Below are positions 54,871-62,863 of a DNA stretch of 64,000 nucleotides, piece by piece (positions within the stretch are counted from its first letter, which is position 1; each line of letters starts with the position of its first letter). The notes beneath the pieces were generated by a model. The model did no database searches, was not told the origin of the DNA, and saw only the letters and a list, made by a program, of their open reading frames with translations. A program made the position numbers and the translations under genes. This DNA comes from Brevundimonas naejangsanensis DSM 23858. GTDB lineage: Bacteria; Pseudomonadota; Alphaproteobacteria; Caulobacterales; Caulobacteraceae. The stretch lies in assembly GCF_000421705.1 (NCBI RefSeq), contig NZ_ATXN01000002.1, forward strand, positions 248,001-312,000, in the 5' to 3' direction.

Positions 54871-55958
54871 CGCGACAGGGTTCGGGCGAAGAACGGCGTC
54901 AGCTTGCCCATGGCGGCGTCGACATACTCGGGAACCCAATAGGTCTCGATGTGCGTGGCACCGTCGATCTTGAACAGCTCCTTGTCCGTCGTGCCACTGG
55001 CCTTGGCGAAGGCGTCGTCGGTCATGTAGCCGCTGTCCGCCCGGCTGCCCGCGATCATCAGCAGCGGCTGGTCGATCAGGTCGATCTGATCCGTGGCGTC
55101 CCAGCGCATCAGGTCCAGCAGGCTGCTCGTCGTATATCGGAAGGTCGAGCCGGCGTGAGCGTGCGTCCGCCAGTAATATTCGTAACCCTGACGATACATC
55201 TCGAAGGGCAGGGCGGCGATCTGCTCATCCGTCATGTTCGCGTCGCCGGAATAGAGAATTTCCCCGCCAGCAGCCTCCTGCGCTCGCGCGGCCGAGGCCT
55301 GCCGCAGCCGCTCCTGAATGGTGTCGAGCTGTGAATCCGCGAAGCCGTTGCGGCGGACCCGCCCGGAGTTGAACATGCTCAGCGTCGCGATCGACTTGAA
55401 GCGCTTGTCGCTTTTCGCCGCCGCCAGCGAATAGCCGCCGCCGCCGCAGATGCCGAACAGCCCCAGGCGCGAGACGTCGACCCCCGGATACCCGGCGATG
55501 AAGTCGGCCGCCCCATGGATGTCTTCGATGCGGTTCGTGGGCTTGTCCACGCTGCGCGGCTCGCCGCCGCTCGCCCCCTGGTAGGCGGCGTCCATGGTGA
55601 TTGTGATGTAGCCCTGTTCCGCCAGGTGCTGGGCATACAGACCCGCGACCTGCTCCTTTACGCCGCCGTTCGGGTGGGCAACGACGATGGTCGGATACTT
55701 GCGCGCCCGATCATAGTTCGCCGGGGTGTAGACGTTGGCGGCGATGTCCAGACCGTTCAGGTTGTAGGTGACGGGGTGGACGTTCACCTTGCCGGGCTCG
55801 TTCGCCGTGATGGCGCCGCGATAGACCGGGGTGAAGCCATTGATCCGGGTTTGGGCCGGGTTGGCCATGGCTGGGGCTCCTATGACTGCAAATGAGAGGG
55901 CGAGCGCGGAGCCTGCGAGGAACTCGCGTCGCTTCGGATTGACGGCTTCATTGCTCAT
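54867..55958 (-). CDS. Tat-exported alpha/beta hydrolase (dienelactone-hydrolase-like)
   Basis: A 363-residue alpha/beta hydrolase. The signal has a Tat motif (PKRREFLAGSALALSFAV) and a cleavage site near AMA. The nucleophile elbow is LFGICGGGGYS, with Cys as candidate nucleophile in the G-x-C-x-G form used by dienelactone hydrolases. Asp in IAGSRADSGYM and His in DGATHIETYW complete the triad. The AHPNGGVKEQ loop would form the oxyanion hole. The substrate is unknown. Confidence 0.87.
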   Translation of the reverse strand: MSNEAVNPKRREFLAGSALALSFAVIGAPAMANPAQTRINGFTPVYRGAITANEPGKVNVHPVTYNLNGLDIAANVYTPANYDRARKYPTIVVAHPNGGVKEQVAGLYAQHLAEQGYITITMDAAYQGASGGEPRSVDKPTNRIEDIHGAADFIAGYPGVDVSRLGLFGICGGGGYSLAAAKSDKRFKSIATLSMFNSGRVRRNGFADSQLDTIQERLRQASAARAQEAAGGEILYSGDANMTDEQIAALPFEMYRQGYEYYWRTHAHAGSTFRYTTSSLLDLMRWDATDQIDLIDQPLLMIAGSRADSGYMTDDAFAKASGTTDKELFKIDGATHIETYWVPEYVDAAMGKLTPFFARTLSR

Positions 55959-56023
55959 TCGAGCTCCTTTCTAAGGATCCCAGGGGAGGGGCTCATCGCG
56001 AGCCCGCGAAAGACGCCCGGGAA

Positions 56024-57115
56024 CTAGTCGAGGTTCTTCTCCGCGAGGAATCGCGCGACCAGGTCGGCGATTTCGAGGTTGTTCAGATCGGACATCAGGA
56101 AGTGGGTGTTGCCCCGGATGCCGATCTCCGGGAGATGGATCAGCCGGGCCTCGCCGCCGTGCCTGTTGACGGCGTCGACCCAGAGCCGGGCCATGGCCAG
56201 CCTGACGCGCCAGTTGTCCTGGCCGCGCTCCGTGGTCGGCTCCGTGGGAAAGTTGTCGCCGTAATAGATGACGATCGGGATGCGGGTCAGCTTCTCGAAA
56301 TCGGAAAGCGGAACCGCCTCGGGCTCCAGGGTCCCCGCCGCGCTCGGCATCGCGTCGGGCAGTTCGCCTTCGGGGAAGATGAAGCCGCTGCCCGGCTCAA
56401 GGGCGACGATCGCCTTGACGTTGGGGTTCTTGATCGCCGTCAGCCATCCGGGACCGCCACCCTGCGAATGAGTGAACAGGATGCCGGGCCCGGTCCTGTC
56501 GAACAGCGCCGATATGGCGTCCGAAATCACGCCGGCGTCGTAGGGGCCGGTGTTGGGCGTGACCGAGCGGAAGAATTGATCCAGCGTCTCGGGGCTGCGA
56601 TCAAACTGGACGTTGTCGAAATAGTCCGGCCACTTGCCGATCCGAAACTGGTCGAAGAAGAGCTGATCGTTGGGCGTCGGCTCGATGGTCGCCGCCACGG
56701 TGCTGTTCCCCGCGCGGCCGCGCCGGGGCTGGTCGACCAGATAGACCGGAAATCCGCGGCGCAGGAAAAGCGTCTGGAAGCCTTCCCGGCCGTCGGAGGT
56801 GGTTTCCCAACTGCGCGCCGACTGGAAGGCGCCGTGCAGCATGACGATCGGCAGCGCCCTGGCGTTCTGCGGGACCTGGTAGAAGGCGTAGAGGTGGTCG
56901 CCGTGGAAGCTTTGCCCTTCCGCCGTCGGCTGGTTGTTGTCGTACGCGCCGGGTGTCGTCGCCACGGTTCCGCCGACCGCGAAGCTGCCCTGATCCTGAA
57001 TGGTCAGGGGTGCGAAGCCGGCGGCCGATTGAGCGCAGGCCGAGGAAGCGGCGAGGCCGAGGGCCAGAGGCAGCGACAGGAAGCGGGCGAGGCGAGGCCA
57101 GGTCATGAAGGTCAT
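56024..57115 (-). CDS. Secreted alpha/beta hydrolase
   Basis: A 363-residue exported hydrolase with a Sec signal (FLSLPLALGLAASSACAQ). The oxyanion-loop motif is VMLHGAFQSARSWE, the nucleophile elbow is FTHSQGGGPGW (Ser in HSQGG), and GIRGNTHFLMSD carries the His. The extra PTEPTTERGQDNWRVR region is typical of large alpha/beta hydrolases close to putative esterases. It is the first gene of the cluster 57115-52661; a LysR-type candidate site and a shared motif lie upstream. Confidence 0.85.
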   Translation of the reverse strand: MTFMTWPRLARFLSLPLALGLAASSACAQSAAGFAPLTIQDQGSFAVGGTVATTPGAYDNNQPTAEGQSFHGDHLYAFYQVPQNARALPIVMLHGAFQSARSWETTSDGREGFQTLFLRRGFPVYLVDQPRRGRAGNSTVAATIEPTPNDQLFFDQFRIGKWPDYFDNVQFDRSPETLDQFFRSVTPNTGPYDAGVISDAISALFDRTGPGILFTHSQGGGPGWLTAIKNPNVKAIVALEPGSGFIFPEGELPDAMPSAAGTLEPEAVPLSDFEKLTRIPIVIYYGDNFPTEPTTERGQDNWRVRLAMARLWVDAVNRHGGEARLIHLPEIGIRGNTHFLMSDLNNLEIADLVARFLAEKNLD

Positions 57116-57167
57116 GCAATCCCTCTCTTGGCGGGTGCACGGAACATAGCCCTTGGGCGAATCTTCT

Positions 57168-57213
57168 ATTAGCCGGGGCAATTCGATAGGGCTTATTTGC
57201 TCACCTAATGAAT
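57168..57213. promoter_or_regulatory. Candidate LysR-type operator before the hydrolase operon
   Basis: ATTAG-CCGGGGC-AATTC (57168-57184) has the T-N11-A pattern. CCTAATGAAT (57204-57213) is identical to 51669-51678 over the lysR start codon. The sharing suggests one regulator for both clusters. Confidence 0.4.
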
Positions 57214-57228
57214 TGGTGCCTTCGATAA

Positions 57229-57789
57229 CTACGTCCCGGGATGCCGCGCCAGGGCCCGGTACAGGGTGCTTCGGGACACGCCGAGCGAGGACGCAACACC
57301 CGCCATCGTCTGGTCAGGATGTTCCAGGAGCAGTCGCGCCTGAGCGACCTGGCGCTCGGTGAGGGATTGGCGGCGACCGCCTTTGCGCCCCCGAGACCGC
57401 GCGGCGGACAGTCCGGCCATCGTCCGTTCGCGGATCAGGTCACGTTCCATCTCGGCGAGCGCCGCCATCATGTGAAAGAAGAAGCGGCCGGCCGGGGTCG
57501 TCGTGTCGATGCCGTCCGTCAGGCTGCGAAACTCCACACCCCGTGCACGCAGGCCTGCGACGAACTCGACCAGTTGTCCGACGGTCCGACCCAGACGATC
57601 CAGCTTCCACACCACGAAGATGTCGTCCGTTCGGGCGTGGGACAGCGCCTCGCTCAGGGCGGCCCGCTCTGTCCTGACGCCCGATGCGACTTCGGAAAAG
57701 GTGCGTTCGCACCCGGCCTTCTCCAAGGCGTCGATCTGAAGCGCGAGGTTCTGGTCCGCGGTCGAAACCCGAGCGTAGCCGATCAGCAT
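57229..57789 (-). CDS. Serine recombinase (TniR/TnpR-type resolvase)
   Basis: A 186-residue small serine recombinase. The catalytic Ser9 lies in YARVSTADQNLALQ, Arg and Asp residues in FVVWKLDRLGRT, and the E-helix region is FFHMMAALAEMERDLIRERT. A C-terminal HTH (AGVASSLGVSRSTLYRALA) binds the res subsites. In Tn5053/Tn402 elements such a resolvase (TniR) resolves cointegrates. Here it lies left of and divergent from tniA, whereas tniR usually follows tniQ. The start at 57789 gives the normal length. Confidence 0.88.
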   Translation of the reverse strand: MLIGYARVSTADQNLALQIDALEKAGCERTFSEVASGVRTERAALSEALSHARTDDIFVVWKLDRLGRTVGQLVEFVAGLRARGVEFRSLTDGIDTTTPAGRFFFHMMAALAEMERDLIRERTMAGLSAARSRGRKGGRRQSLTERQVAQARLLLEHPDQTMAGVASSLGVSRSTLYRALARHPGT

Positions 57790-57830
57790 GTCGCAAAACC
57801 CGTCAGAGCGTCCGGAAGCGACGCATAGAA

Positions 57831-57852
57831 TCAGCGACAGGGTTTCGACACA
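57831..57852. repeat. TCAGCGACA-N6-CGACACA repeat, left of tniA
   Basis: TCAGCGACA (57831-57839), a 6-base spacer and CGACACA (57846-57852) match the repeat at 62703-62725 in the same orientation. It lies just upstream of the resolvase gene and may be part of a res site or a transposon end. Confidence 0.5.
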
Positions 57853-57897
57853 AGCCCGGCCTTGCCGTGACGCGAACTCGGGTCGGCGGGGGAGGGG

Positions 57898-57924
57898 TGT
57901 GTCAGAAACGACCGTTTGTGACAC
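57898..57924. repeat. Dyad TGTGTCA ... TGACAC, candidate transposon end or resolvase subsite
   Basis: GTGTCA-N14-TGACAC (57899-57924) is a 26-base dyad with perfect 6-bp arms. TGTGTCAG at 57898 also resembles the end TGTGTCGG of the complementary strand of the right repeat. Its size fits a serine-resolvase subsite, and TTTGTGACA-like motifs are typical of Tn5053-type termini. No target duplication is seen. Confidence 0.5.
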
Positions 57925-58108
57925 GGCGATCATCTACCGATCAGGCGATATGCGACATCGCTGAGGACTCTCACGCGAAGTTGATACATGCCGAAATCCG
58001 TGCTATTTAAGTTGAGTCCTTGCATGGCGCGTAGGTTATTTCGCGCGCGCCAATAGCTCGCCGGACGGCATACCGCCAGATTGCGGCCTGCCATCTTTGG
58101 AGTCCGAG

Positions 58109-58432
58109 ATGTCCTTCCATTCACTGGAGGACATGACCGTGACCCGACTGCCGTCTTCTCAAGAATCTGAAGCTTCGCGTTCCCATGACCCTTTGGCCGG
58201 TCTTCCGGAGTGCGTCCTCGTCGCTACCGAGCAGTTGATCTGCGAGCTCCTTGAGGCCGCCGAGGAAGAGGTGGACCTGGACGACTGGCATGTGGTTGCC
58301 GCCGAGCTTGATGTCTCCGTCGAAGGCGCTCGTACCGGGTGGCTCGTCACCGTCGGCCATCAGCCTACTCAGAGGATCCTGGGCTCAACCACGGTGTTTG
58401 AGCCCGTCCGGCCAGAGGCGGCCGCGGCATGA
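58109..58432 (+). CDS. Small acidic protein encoded upstream of tniA
   Basis: A 107-residue acidic protein (for example LICELLEAAEEEVDLDDWHVV) started by ATG 58109 with GGAG 6 bases upstream. Its stop overlaps the tniA start by 4 bases, so it is part of the tni operon. I recognise no family. It is not TnsA-like; no endonuclease motif is seen. It could be an accessory or regulatory factor of transposition. Confidence 0.6.
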   Translation: MSFHSLEDMTVTRLPSSQESEASRSHDPLAGLPECVLVATEQLICELLEAAEEEVDLDDWHVVAAELDVSVEGARTGWLVTVGHQPTQRILGSTTVFEPVRPEAAAA

Positions 58433-60042
58433 GCGACCCAGCCTTGACCGGTGGCGACCTGGAGATGCTGTCCGAGGAGCAGTTCGCGCAGCTGGCGGCC
58501 CGGGCCCGCGGCATCGCCGACCTGGCGACGCGTGACCACACAGTTTTCGAGGTCGAATTGGCGGCCGAACGCGCGGGCGTCAGCCGCGCGACGGTCTACC
58601 GGGATCTTCAACGCGCGCGCGGGGAGGGGAGGACCACCATCCGGGACCTGGTCGGCCGGAAGGGCGGCTTTCCCAAGGGCCGCAGCCGCCTGCATCCCCA
58701 TGTTGAGGCGGTCATCGCCGAAGCGTTGACCAGTCACTACCTGTCGCCAAACAAGCCGCCCCTAACGGATACGACCAGGGTGATCGGTGCGGCCTGCGCC
58801 AAGCTGGACCTGCCCGAGCCGAGATACCCGACAATCCGCCGCCGTTTGCTGAAGATGAAGCGGGCGACGGTCGAGGGTCGGCGCAATGGGCGCAAAGCAC
58901 GCGAGGCCGCAACCGCCCGGCCAGGAAGCTACCAGATTGAGACCCCCTGGGACTGCTGGCAGATCGATCACACGCGAGCCGACGTCATCATCGTTCACAA
59001 AGAAAGTCGCAAACCCGTCGGCCGGCCGTGGCTGACAGTCATCATTGATGTTGCGACCCGGATGGTCGTCGGCTTCTACGTGTCGCTCGAACCGCCCTCA
59101 ATACTGAGAGCCGGTACGGCCCTGGACCAGGCGGTGCAGCACAAGGGACCTTGGCTGAAACAGCTGGGGCTCGACTATCGCTGGCCTGTCGAGGGCTTGC
59201 CCAAGCTTGTCCATTCCGACCGCGCCGGTGAGTTCCAGTCGCGCGCCTTCGAAAGGGCGCTGGCCAACCAGGGCGTCGAAACGTTCCTGCGTGCGGCCGG
59301 GAAGGCCCACTGGGGCGGCCACATCGAGCGACTGATCGGCACCATGATGGGCAAGTGCAAGATGTTGCCAGGGGCGACGCAGGGGAACCCGAAGGCTCGC
59401 GGCGACTACGACGCCAGCAAGGGAGCGGCGCTGGATATCGATCAGCTCGAGCTCTGGTTCGCCCACCAGATCCTCGGCGTCTACCATAACACCGTGCACA
59501 GCGCCTTGGGCTGTACGCCCTTGGAGGCGTGGGATCGGAAGACGGCCGGGCTCCATCCGCGCCGACCTGAGGATCCAGAGGGCTTCCGGATCGATCTCTT
59601 CCCGGAAATCACCCGCACCCTTACTCGCACCGGCCTGAAGGCTTTTGGCGAGGAGTATGCCTCGGAGGACGCCACGCTCGCCTACGCGGAAGGGCGTGGC
59701 AAGGCGCGCCTGAAATACGATCCGCGAAACTTGAGCGTTCTCCATCTGGAGACGGCGAAGGGGCGCTGGACGCCGGTTCGCTATCGGTTACCCGACTATT
59801 CCGGGCGCCATCCGACGCTCTGGTTCTACAAGTATGCACGCCGGCTTGCCCGGGTTCTGGGCGCGCCGGTTGAAGGCATTCTTGCGCGCGCCGCCAGGGA
59901 GAAGGCGGAGGAGCTTCTTCATGGCGAAGCCATCAGCTCCCGCATCGCCCGTCAGGCGGTGGAGCGGCTCCGCCATGCCCGCAGCGCTACCGAGGCCCCG
60001 CCGGCACAAGACGAGGATGACAGCTGGGGAGGCGTGCTGTGA
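58429..60042 (+). CDS. tniA: TniA-type DDE transposase
   Basis: TniA, 537 residues, is a retroviral-integrase-fold transposase of the Tn5053/Tn402/Tn7-TnsB group. An N-terminal HTH (VSRATVYRDLQRARGEGRTT) is followed by the DDE core: Asp180 (CWQIDHTRAD), Asp264 (VHSDRAGEF) and Glu300 (GGHIERLIG), with the D-35-E spacing normal for this family. The C-terminal Mu-type beta-barrel and tail (YDPRNLSVLHLETAKGRW) bind TniB. The gene is intact and coupled by overlaps to its neighbours. Confidence 0.95.
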   Translation: MSDPALTGGDLEMLSEEQFAQLAARARGIADLATRDHTVFEVELAAERAGVSRATVYRDLQRARGEGRTTIRDLVGRKGGFPKGRSRLHPHVEAVIAEALTSHYLSPNKPPLTDTTRVIGAACAKLDLPEPRYPTIRRRLLKMKRATVEGRRNGRKAREAATARPGSYQIETPWDCWQIDHTRADVIIVHKESRKPVGRPWLTVIIDVATRMVVGFYVSLEPPSILRAGTALDQAVQHKGPWLKQLGLDYRWPVEGLPKLVHSDRAGEFQSRAFERALANQGVETFLRAAGKAHWGGHIERLIGTMMGKCKMLPGATQGNPKARGDYDASKGAALDIDQLELWFAHQILGVYHNTVHSALGCTPLEAWDRKTAGLHPRRPEDPEGFRIDLFPEITRTLTRTGLKAFGEEYASEDATLAYAEGRGKARLKYDPRNLSVLHLETAKGRWTPVRYRLPDYSGRHPTLWFYKYARRLARVLGAPVEGILARAAREKAEELLHGEAISSRIARQAVERLRHARSATEAPPAQDEDDSWGGVL

Positions 60043-60929
60043 CCGACCAGGCAACTGATCCGTTCGCCCACCTGGACGATCGAGTTAAGGCGAGCGCTCT
60101 CAGCGCCGATGAAGCTCGCCTCTCCCTAATTTCGAGCGATTGGTGGATCACCTACCCGCCGGGCGAGGATGTCATCACCCGTTTGTTCGAACTGATCGAT
60201 CTGCCGCAACGCCAACGGCCGCCATCAATCGTGGTCCATGCTCCGCCGAACTACGGAAAGACCGCGATCATCGCCCGATTCATGGCCCTGTATGCCGGCA
60301 GAGTGTCGCGATCCGAAGCCGAGCGGGACGGCGTCGTCGTCATCCAGGCGCCGCCGACCGTCGATGAGAAACGGCTCTATCTGGAGATCCTCGCCTCGAT
60401 CGGAGCGAGCGCTCCGAACACGACGACGGCGAAGTTGCGCGCCATGGTCGTCAACCAGCTGCGCCAGCGCCGCACCCGCCTTTTGATCATCGATGAGCTC
60501 CAGCACGCGCTGATCCAGCGTGCCAGCGCCCAGCAGGTCGTGCTGAACACACTCAAATACCTGTCCAATGAGCTGAGCCTTTCGATCGCTGGCTTTGGCT
60601 CTCGCGAGTCCAAGGCGCTCGTGTACTCGGATGAACACCTTGCCCAGCGGTTCGAAGTGGTCGCCCTGCCGGCGTGGGACAAGAAGCACAGCTGGGTCGT
60701 GGACGTCGTTCGACAGCGCATCGCGCTCTTCCCGCTGCGCCGCCCAACGGTCGTCGACCGGGCCTTCATGAAGTTGCTCCTGCAGCTCTGCGGCCCGACC
60801 GGCGGCAGGATGCTGACGATGTTGGAGCGCTGCGCGCGGGCCGCGATCCGGGATGGGAGCGAACACCTCTCCACCAACCTGCTGGAGGCGGTCGCGCTCA
60901 GGGGCGAGCGGCTTGAAAATGGGATTTGA
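60039..60929 (+). CDS. tniB: TniB AAA+ ATPase
   Basis: TniB, 296 residues, is the AAA+ ATPase that directs TniA to target DNA. Walker A is HAPPNYGKTAII (Lys74) and Walker B is LLIIDELQHAL (148-158). A sensor-like region AGFGSRESKALV follows. The GTG start overlaps the tniA stop. It is a homologue of TnsC and MuB. Confidence 0.94.
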   Translation: MTDQATDPFAHLDDRVKASALSADEARLSLISSDWWITYPPGEDVITRLFELIDLPQRQRPPSIVVHAPPNYGKTAIIARFMALYAGRVSRSEAERDGVVVIQAPPTVDEKRLYLEILASIGASAPNTTTAKLRAMVVNQLRQRRTRLLIIDELQHALIQRASAQQVVLNTLKYLSNELSLSIAGFGSRESKALVYSDEHLAQRFEVVALPAWDKKHSWVVDVVRQRIALFPLRRPTVVDRAFMKLLLQLCGPTGGRMLTMLERCARAAIRDGSEHLSTNLLEAVALRGERLENGI

Positions 60930-61950
60930 TCGTCCTCACGCCGCGACCCTGTCCTTTCCGCGGGTCGCGCCAGAGAAGGGGGAGGCGCTATCGTCCTGGC
61001 TAGCCCGCATCGCCAGAGCGCATCTCCTCGACCTTGATCACGTAGGGGACGAGATCGGCTGCGCTGTCCAGCTGGTCGACCACGCGCCGTCCGATTCAAC
61101 TGTCACCCAGATCGGCCGGCGAACCGCCGTTGATTTCGATCGCGTCCGCGCAGCGGTGCACCCGCTGTTGACCAGCCTGGACAGGCCGGTGCGTGGTGAG
61201 TTGGACTGGCGCGTATGTCCAGCGTGCCTGACGGAGGACGTCGAGGCGGGGAGGGCACCCCATCTGCGTGTCGCGTGGGTTCACCCGCTCTCTACCGTCT
61301 GCCTCAAGCACCGATCGCCGCTGCAGATACCGACCGACCTGCAAGCGATGGCCATGCTTCCCATGGACGTCGCCTTGCCCCGACAGGACCATGGGCTGAC
61401 GTGCGTGCGCAAAGAGCCCCTCGACAGCTTCCTGCTGGCCGCCTCGTTGGTCGATCCCGCGAAACCGGCTTCGCCGGACCTGGAGACTCTGGTCGGTGAA
61501 ATCCGCGATCTGGTCGACGCCCTGTCGGTGCAGATGAACTTCGCACTGGGCCGGGGAGCGGCGCTCACCCTCTTCGAACAGCCGCGCAGAGACCGGCACA
61601 TCGCGCCAATGGCGCTGACCTTGCCTGACGGGCTCATGACAGGGCTAGATCCGGCCGACCGTCTTCTGTTCGCCCGGGCGGCCATTGCTTTGCGCTGGCC
61701 GTCGCCCGGGTATCATCAAGAGCGGGAAGTGCTGGGCGACTGGTTCTCTCGTGTCGTCGCAGTGGTGGTGCCCAAGGGCCGCCGTCGAGTGATCGCCGAT
61801 TGCGGCATGGATCCGCTTGGCTTGCTCGCTGTCGCCTTGCCAGCGCAGCCGTTTCACCAGCTGCGCCGGCGAGCCAAAGACTGGTCCGAGGACATGCGCG
61901 CTCGATGGTCGAGAGCGGAGCAACTCGCAGCCTTGGCCGGCCTAAATTAG
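60919..61950 (+). CDS. tniQ: TniQ family target-selection protein
   Basis: TniQ, 343 residues. The N-terminal TniQ domain reads FPRVAPEKGEALSSWLARIARAHLLDLDHV (split at SSWL). Zinc-finger residues Cys100 and Cys103 (RVCPACLTED) and Cys128 and His131 (TVCLKHRSPL) are present. In Tn7-like and Tn5053 elements TniQ/TnsD proteins choose or stabilise the target site. The start at 60919 overlaps tniB by 11 bases, so all four genes of the operon are intact. Confidence 0.92.
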   Translation: MGFDRPHAATLSFPRVAPEKGEALSSWLARIARAHLLDLDHVGDEIGCAVQLVDHAPSDSTVTQIGRRTAVDFDRVRAAVHPLLTSLDRPVRGELDWRVCPACLTEDVEAGRAPHLRVAWVHPLSTVCLKHRSPLQIPTDLQAMAMLPMDVALPRQDHGLTCVRKEPLDSFLLAASLVDPAKPASPDLETLVGEIRDLVDALSVQMNFALGRGAALTLFEQPRRDRHIAPMALTLPDGLMTGLDPADRLLFARAAIALRWPSPGYHQEREVLGDWFSRVVAVVVPKGRRRVIADCGMDPLGLLAVALPAQPFHQLRRRAKDWSEDMRARWSRAEQLAALAGLN

Positions 61951-62203
61951 ATCTGGAGGCCGGTCGGACGTTGGGACGACGCCGACATTCGCTGATATCC
62001 GAGATCATCGCGGCCTGAACCGAGCACTTGGAAGAAGACCCGCAAGGGCAGTATCGCACATCCCACGAGCCCGACCTGGCCGCCCGGCAAATGCTGCGAG
62101 CGGAGATGCAGCACACTGACGAATGCTGAAAGCGTATTGACGGGCGCGACTAGACGCGGAGTCCCCAATCAGCGATTCTCTCGACAAAGCAGGGAGTTTG
62201 CCG
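61951..62203 (+). other. Gap between tniQ and the ribbon-helix-helix gene
   Basis: About 250 bases with no convincing gene. TTGACG at about 62139 could be a -35 element for the next gene, but no good -10 is seen. Confidence 0.4.
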
Positions 62204-62575
62204 ATGACTGAACCAGAATCGACCCGAGCTGAACAGGCCGCCGATTGGGAGGTGCCGCGCACGAACCTTTCGATGCGCATCCCGCGATGGGCCCACAAGC
62301 GAATGAAGGCCAAGGCCCGAGACGAGGGCAGGACGGCCGCTGACCTCTATACGGATGTCGTGGGTGAGTTCGTGGAGAACGAGATCGATCGATGGAAGAA
62401 CGGGTTGATCGCGGGCCCGACGTCGTCGCCGTCGACCTCGCTGGTCGTGCCGAGGCCACTAGCGAAGCGCGTTCGGGCCATCGCCGAAGACCGCGACGTC
62501 ATCATCAGCGACATCATTTACACCGCAGTGCTGCTGCACTTGGGCGAAGCGCCTCCCAGCGCCGCCGCCGCCTGA
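62204..62575 (+). CDS. Tandem ribbon-helix-helix-like DNA-binding protein
   Basis: A 123-residue protein that appears to hold two ribbon-helix-helix units. Unit 1: TNLSMRIPRWAHKRMKAKARDEGRTAADLYTDVV (split: LSMRIPRWAHKRMKAKA). Unit 2: SLVVPRPLAKRVRAIAEDRDVIISDIIYTAVL (split: LVVPRPLAKRVRAIAEDRD). Each has a beta strand followed by two helices, as in Arc/MetJ proteins. AGGGAG lies 7 bases upstream of ATG 62204. It lies inside the right end of the tni region and may regulate transposition or act as an antitoxin-like or cargo repressor. No toxin gene is seen nearby. Confidence 0.65.
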   Translation: MTEPESTRAEQAADWEVPRTNLSMRIPRWAHKRMKAKARDEGRTAADLYTDVVGEFVENEIDRWKNGLIAGPTSSPSTSLVVPRPLAKRVRAIAEDRDVIISDIIYTAVLLHLGEAPPSAAAA

Positions 62576-62863
62576 GCTCTATGCCAGGCTGGCCACCGAA
62601 ACTGCGCCCACAACGAGTCGCAGCATTTCGTTCAACGCTCGCAAATCGGAACGCAAACCCTGTGAGAAGGGACCGCGGCGGTGAGAATCTCAAGGAATGA
62701 ATTCAGCGACAAGAAAACCGACACACTAATGAGAAGCATCTATTACGTCTAAGATATATTATGCGAAATATGGCTTCAGGAATGAGCTTGAAGCTACAGC
62801 CCTGTTCCGACGCCACCTAGGCTGCTACCTAGATTACGGTGAAATTCGGACAGGAAGAACGCT
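62576..62863. other. Right-hand junction of the tni region
   Basis: No gene is seen in these 288 bases. The stretch from about 62700 to 62790 is A+T-rich relative to its surroundings. It contains the right repeat (62703-62725) and then the promoter region of the DUF3857 gene. Core sequence probably resumes here. Confidence 0.5.
62703..62725. repeat. TCAGCGACA-N7-CGACACA repeat, right of the tni genes
   Basis: TCAGCGACA (62703-62711), a 7-base spacer and CGACACA (62719-62725) match the repeat at 57831-57852 in the same orientation. It is a candidate right end of the element. Confidence 0.5.

Larger units (their letters stand above)
57229..62725. mobile_element. Tn5053/Tn402-type transposon (tni module)
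   Basis: A serine resolvase, a small acidic protein, tniA, tniB and tniQ in one cluster, with a ribbon-helix-helix gene at the right. All gene products have intact active-site motifs, so the element may still move. The termini are not proven: TGTGTCAG at 57898 and CGACACA at 62725 are the best candidates, but no 5-base target duplication is seen. The true left end may lie as far as 40.4 kb, in which case the ubiquitin-like and oxidoreductase genes would be cargo. Confidence 0.75.

Noticed and set aside
58109..58432. TnsA-like endonuclease upstream of tniA
   Set aside because: At 107 residues it is too short, and it has no conserved nuclease motif.
57898..62725. A precise transposon bounded by TGTGTCAG and CGACACA with target duplication
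   Set aside because: The flanking 5-base sequences (AGGGG and CTAAT) do not match, and the repeats at 57831 and 62703 are in direct rather than inverted orientation. Ends are given only as candidates.
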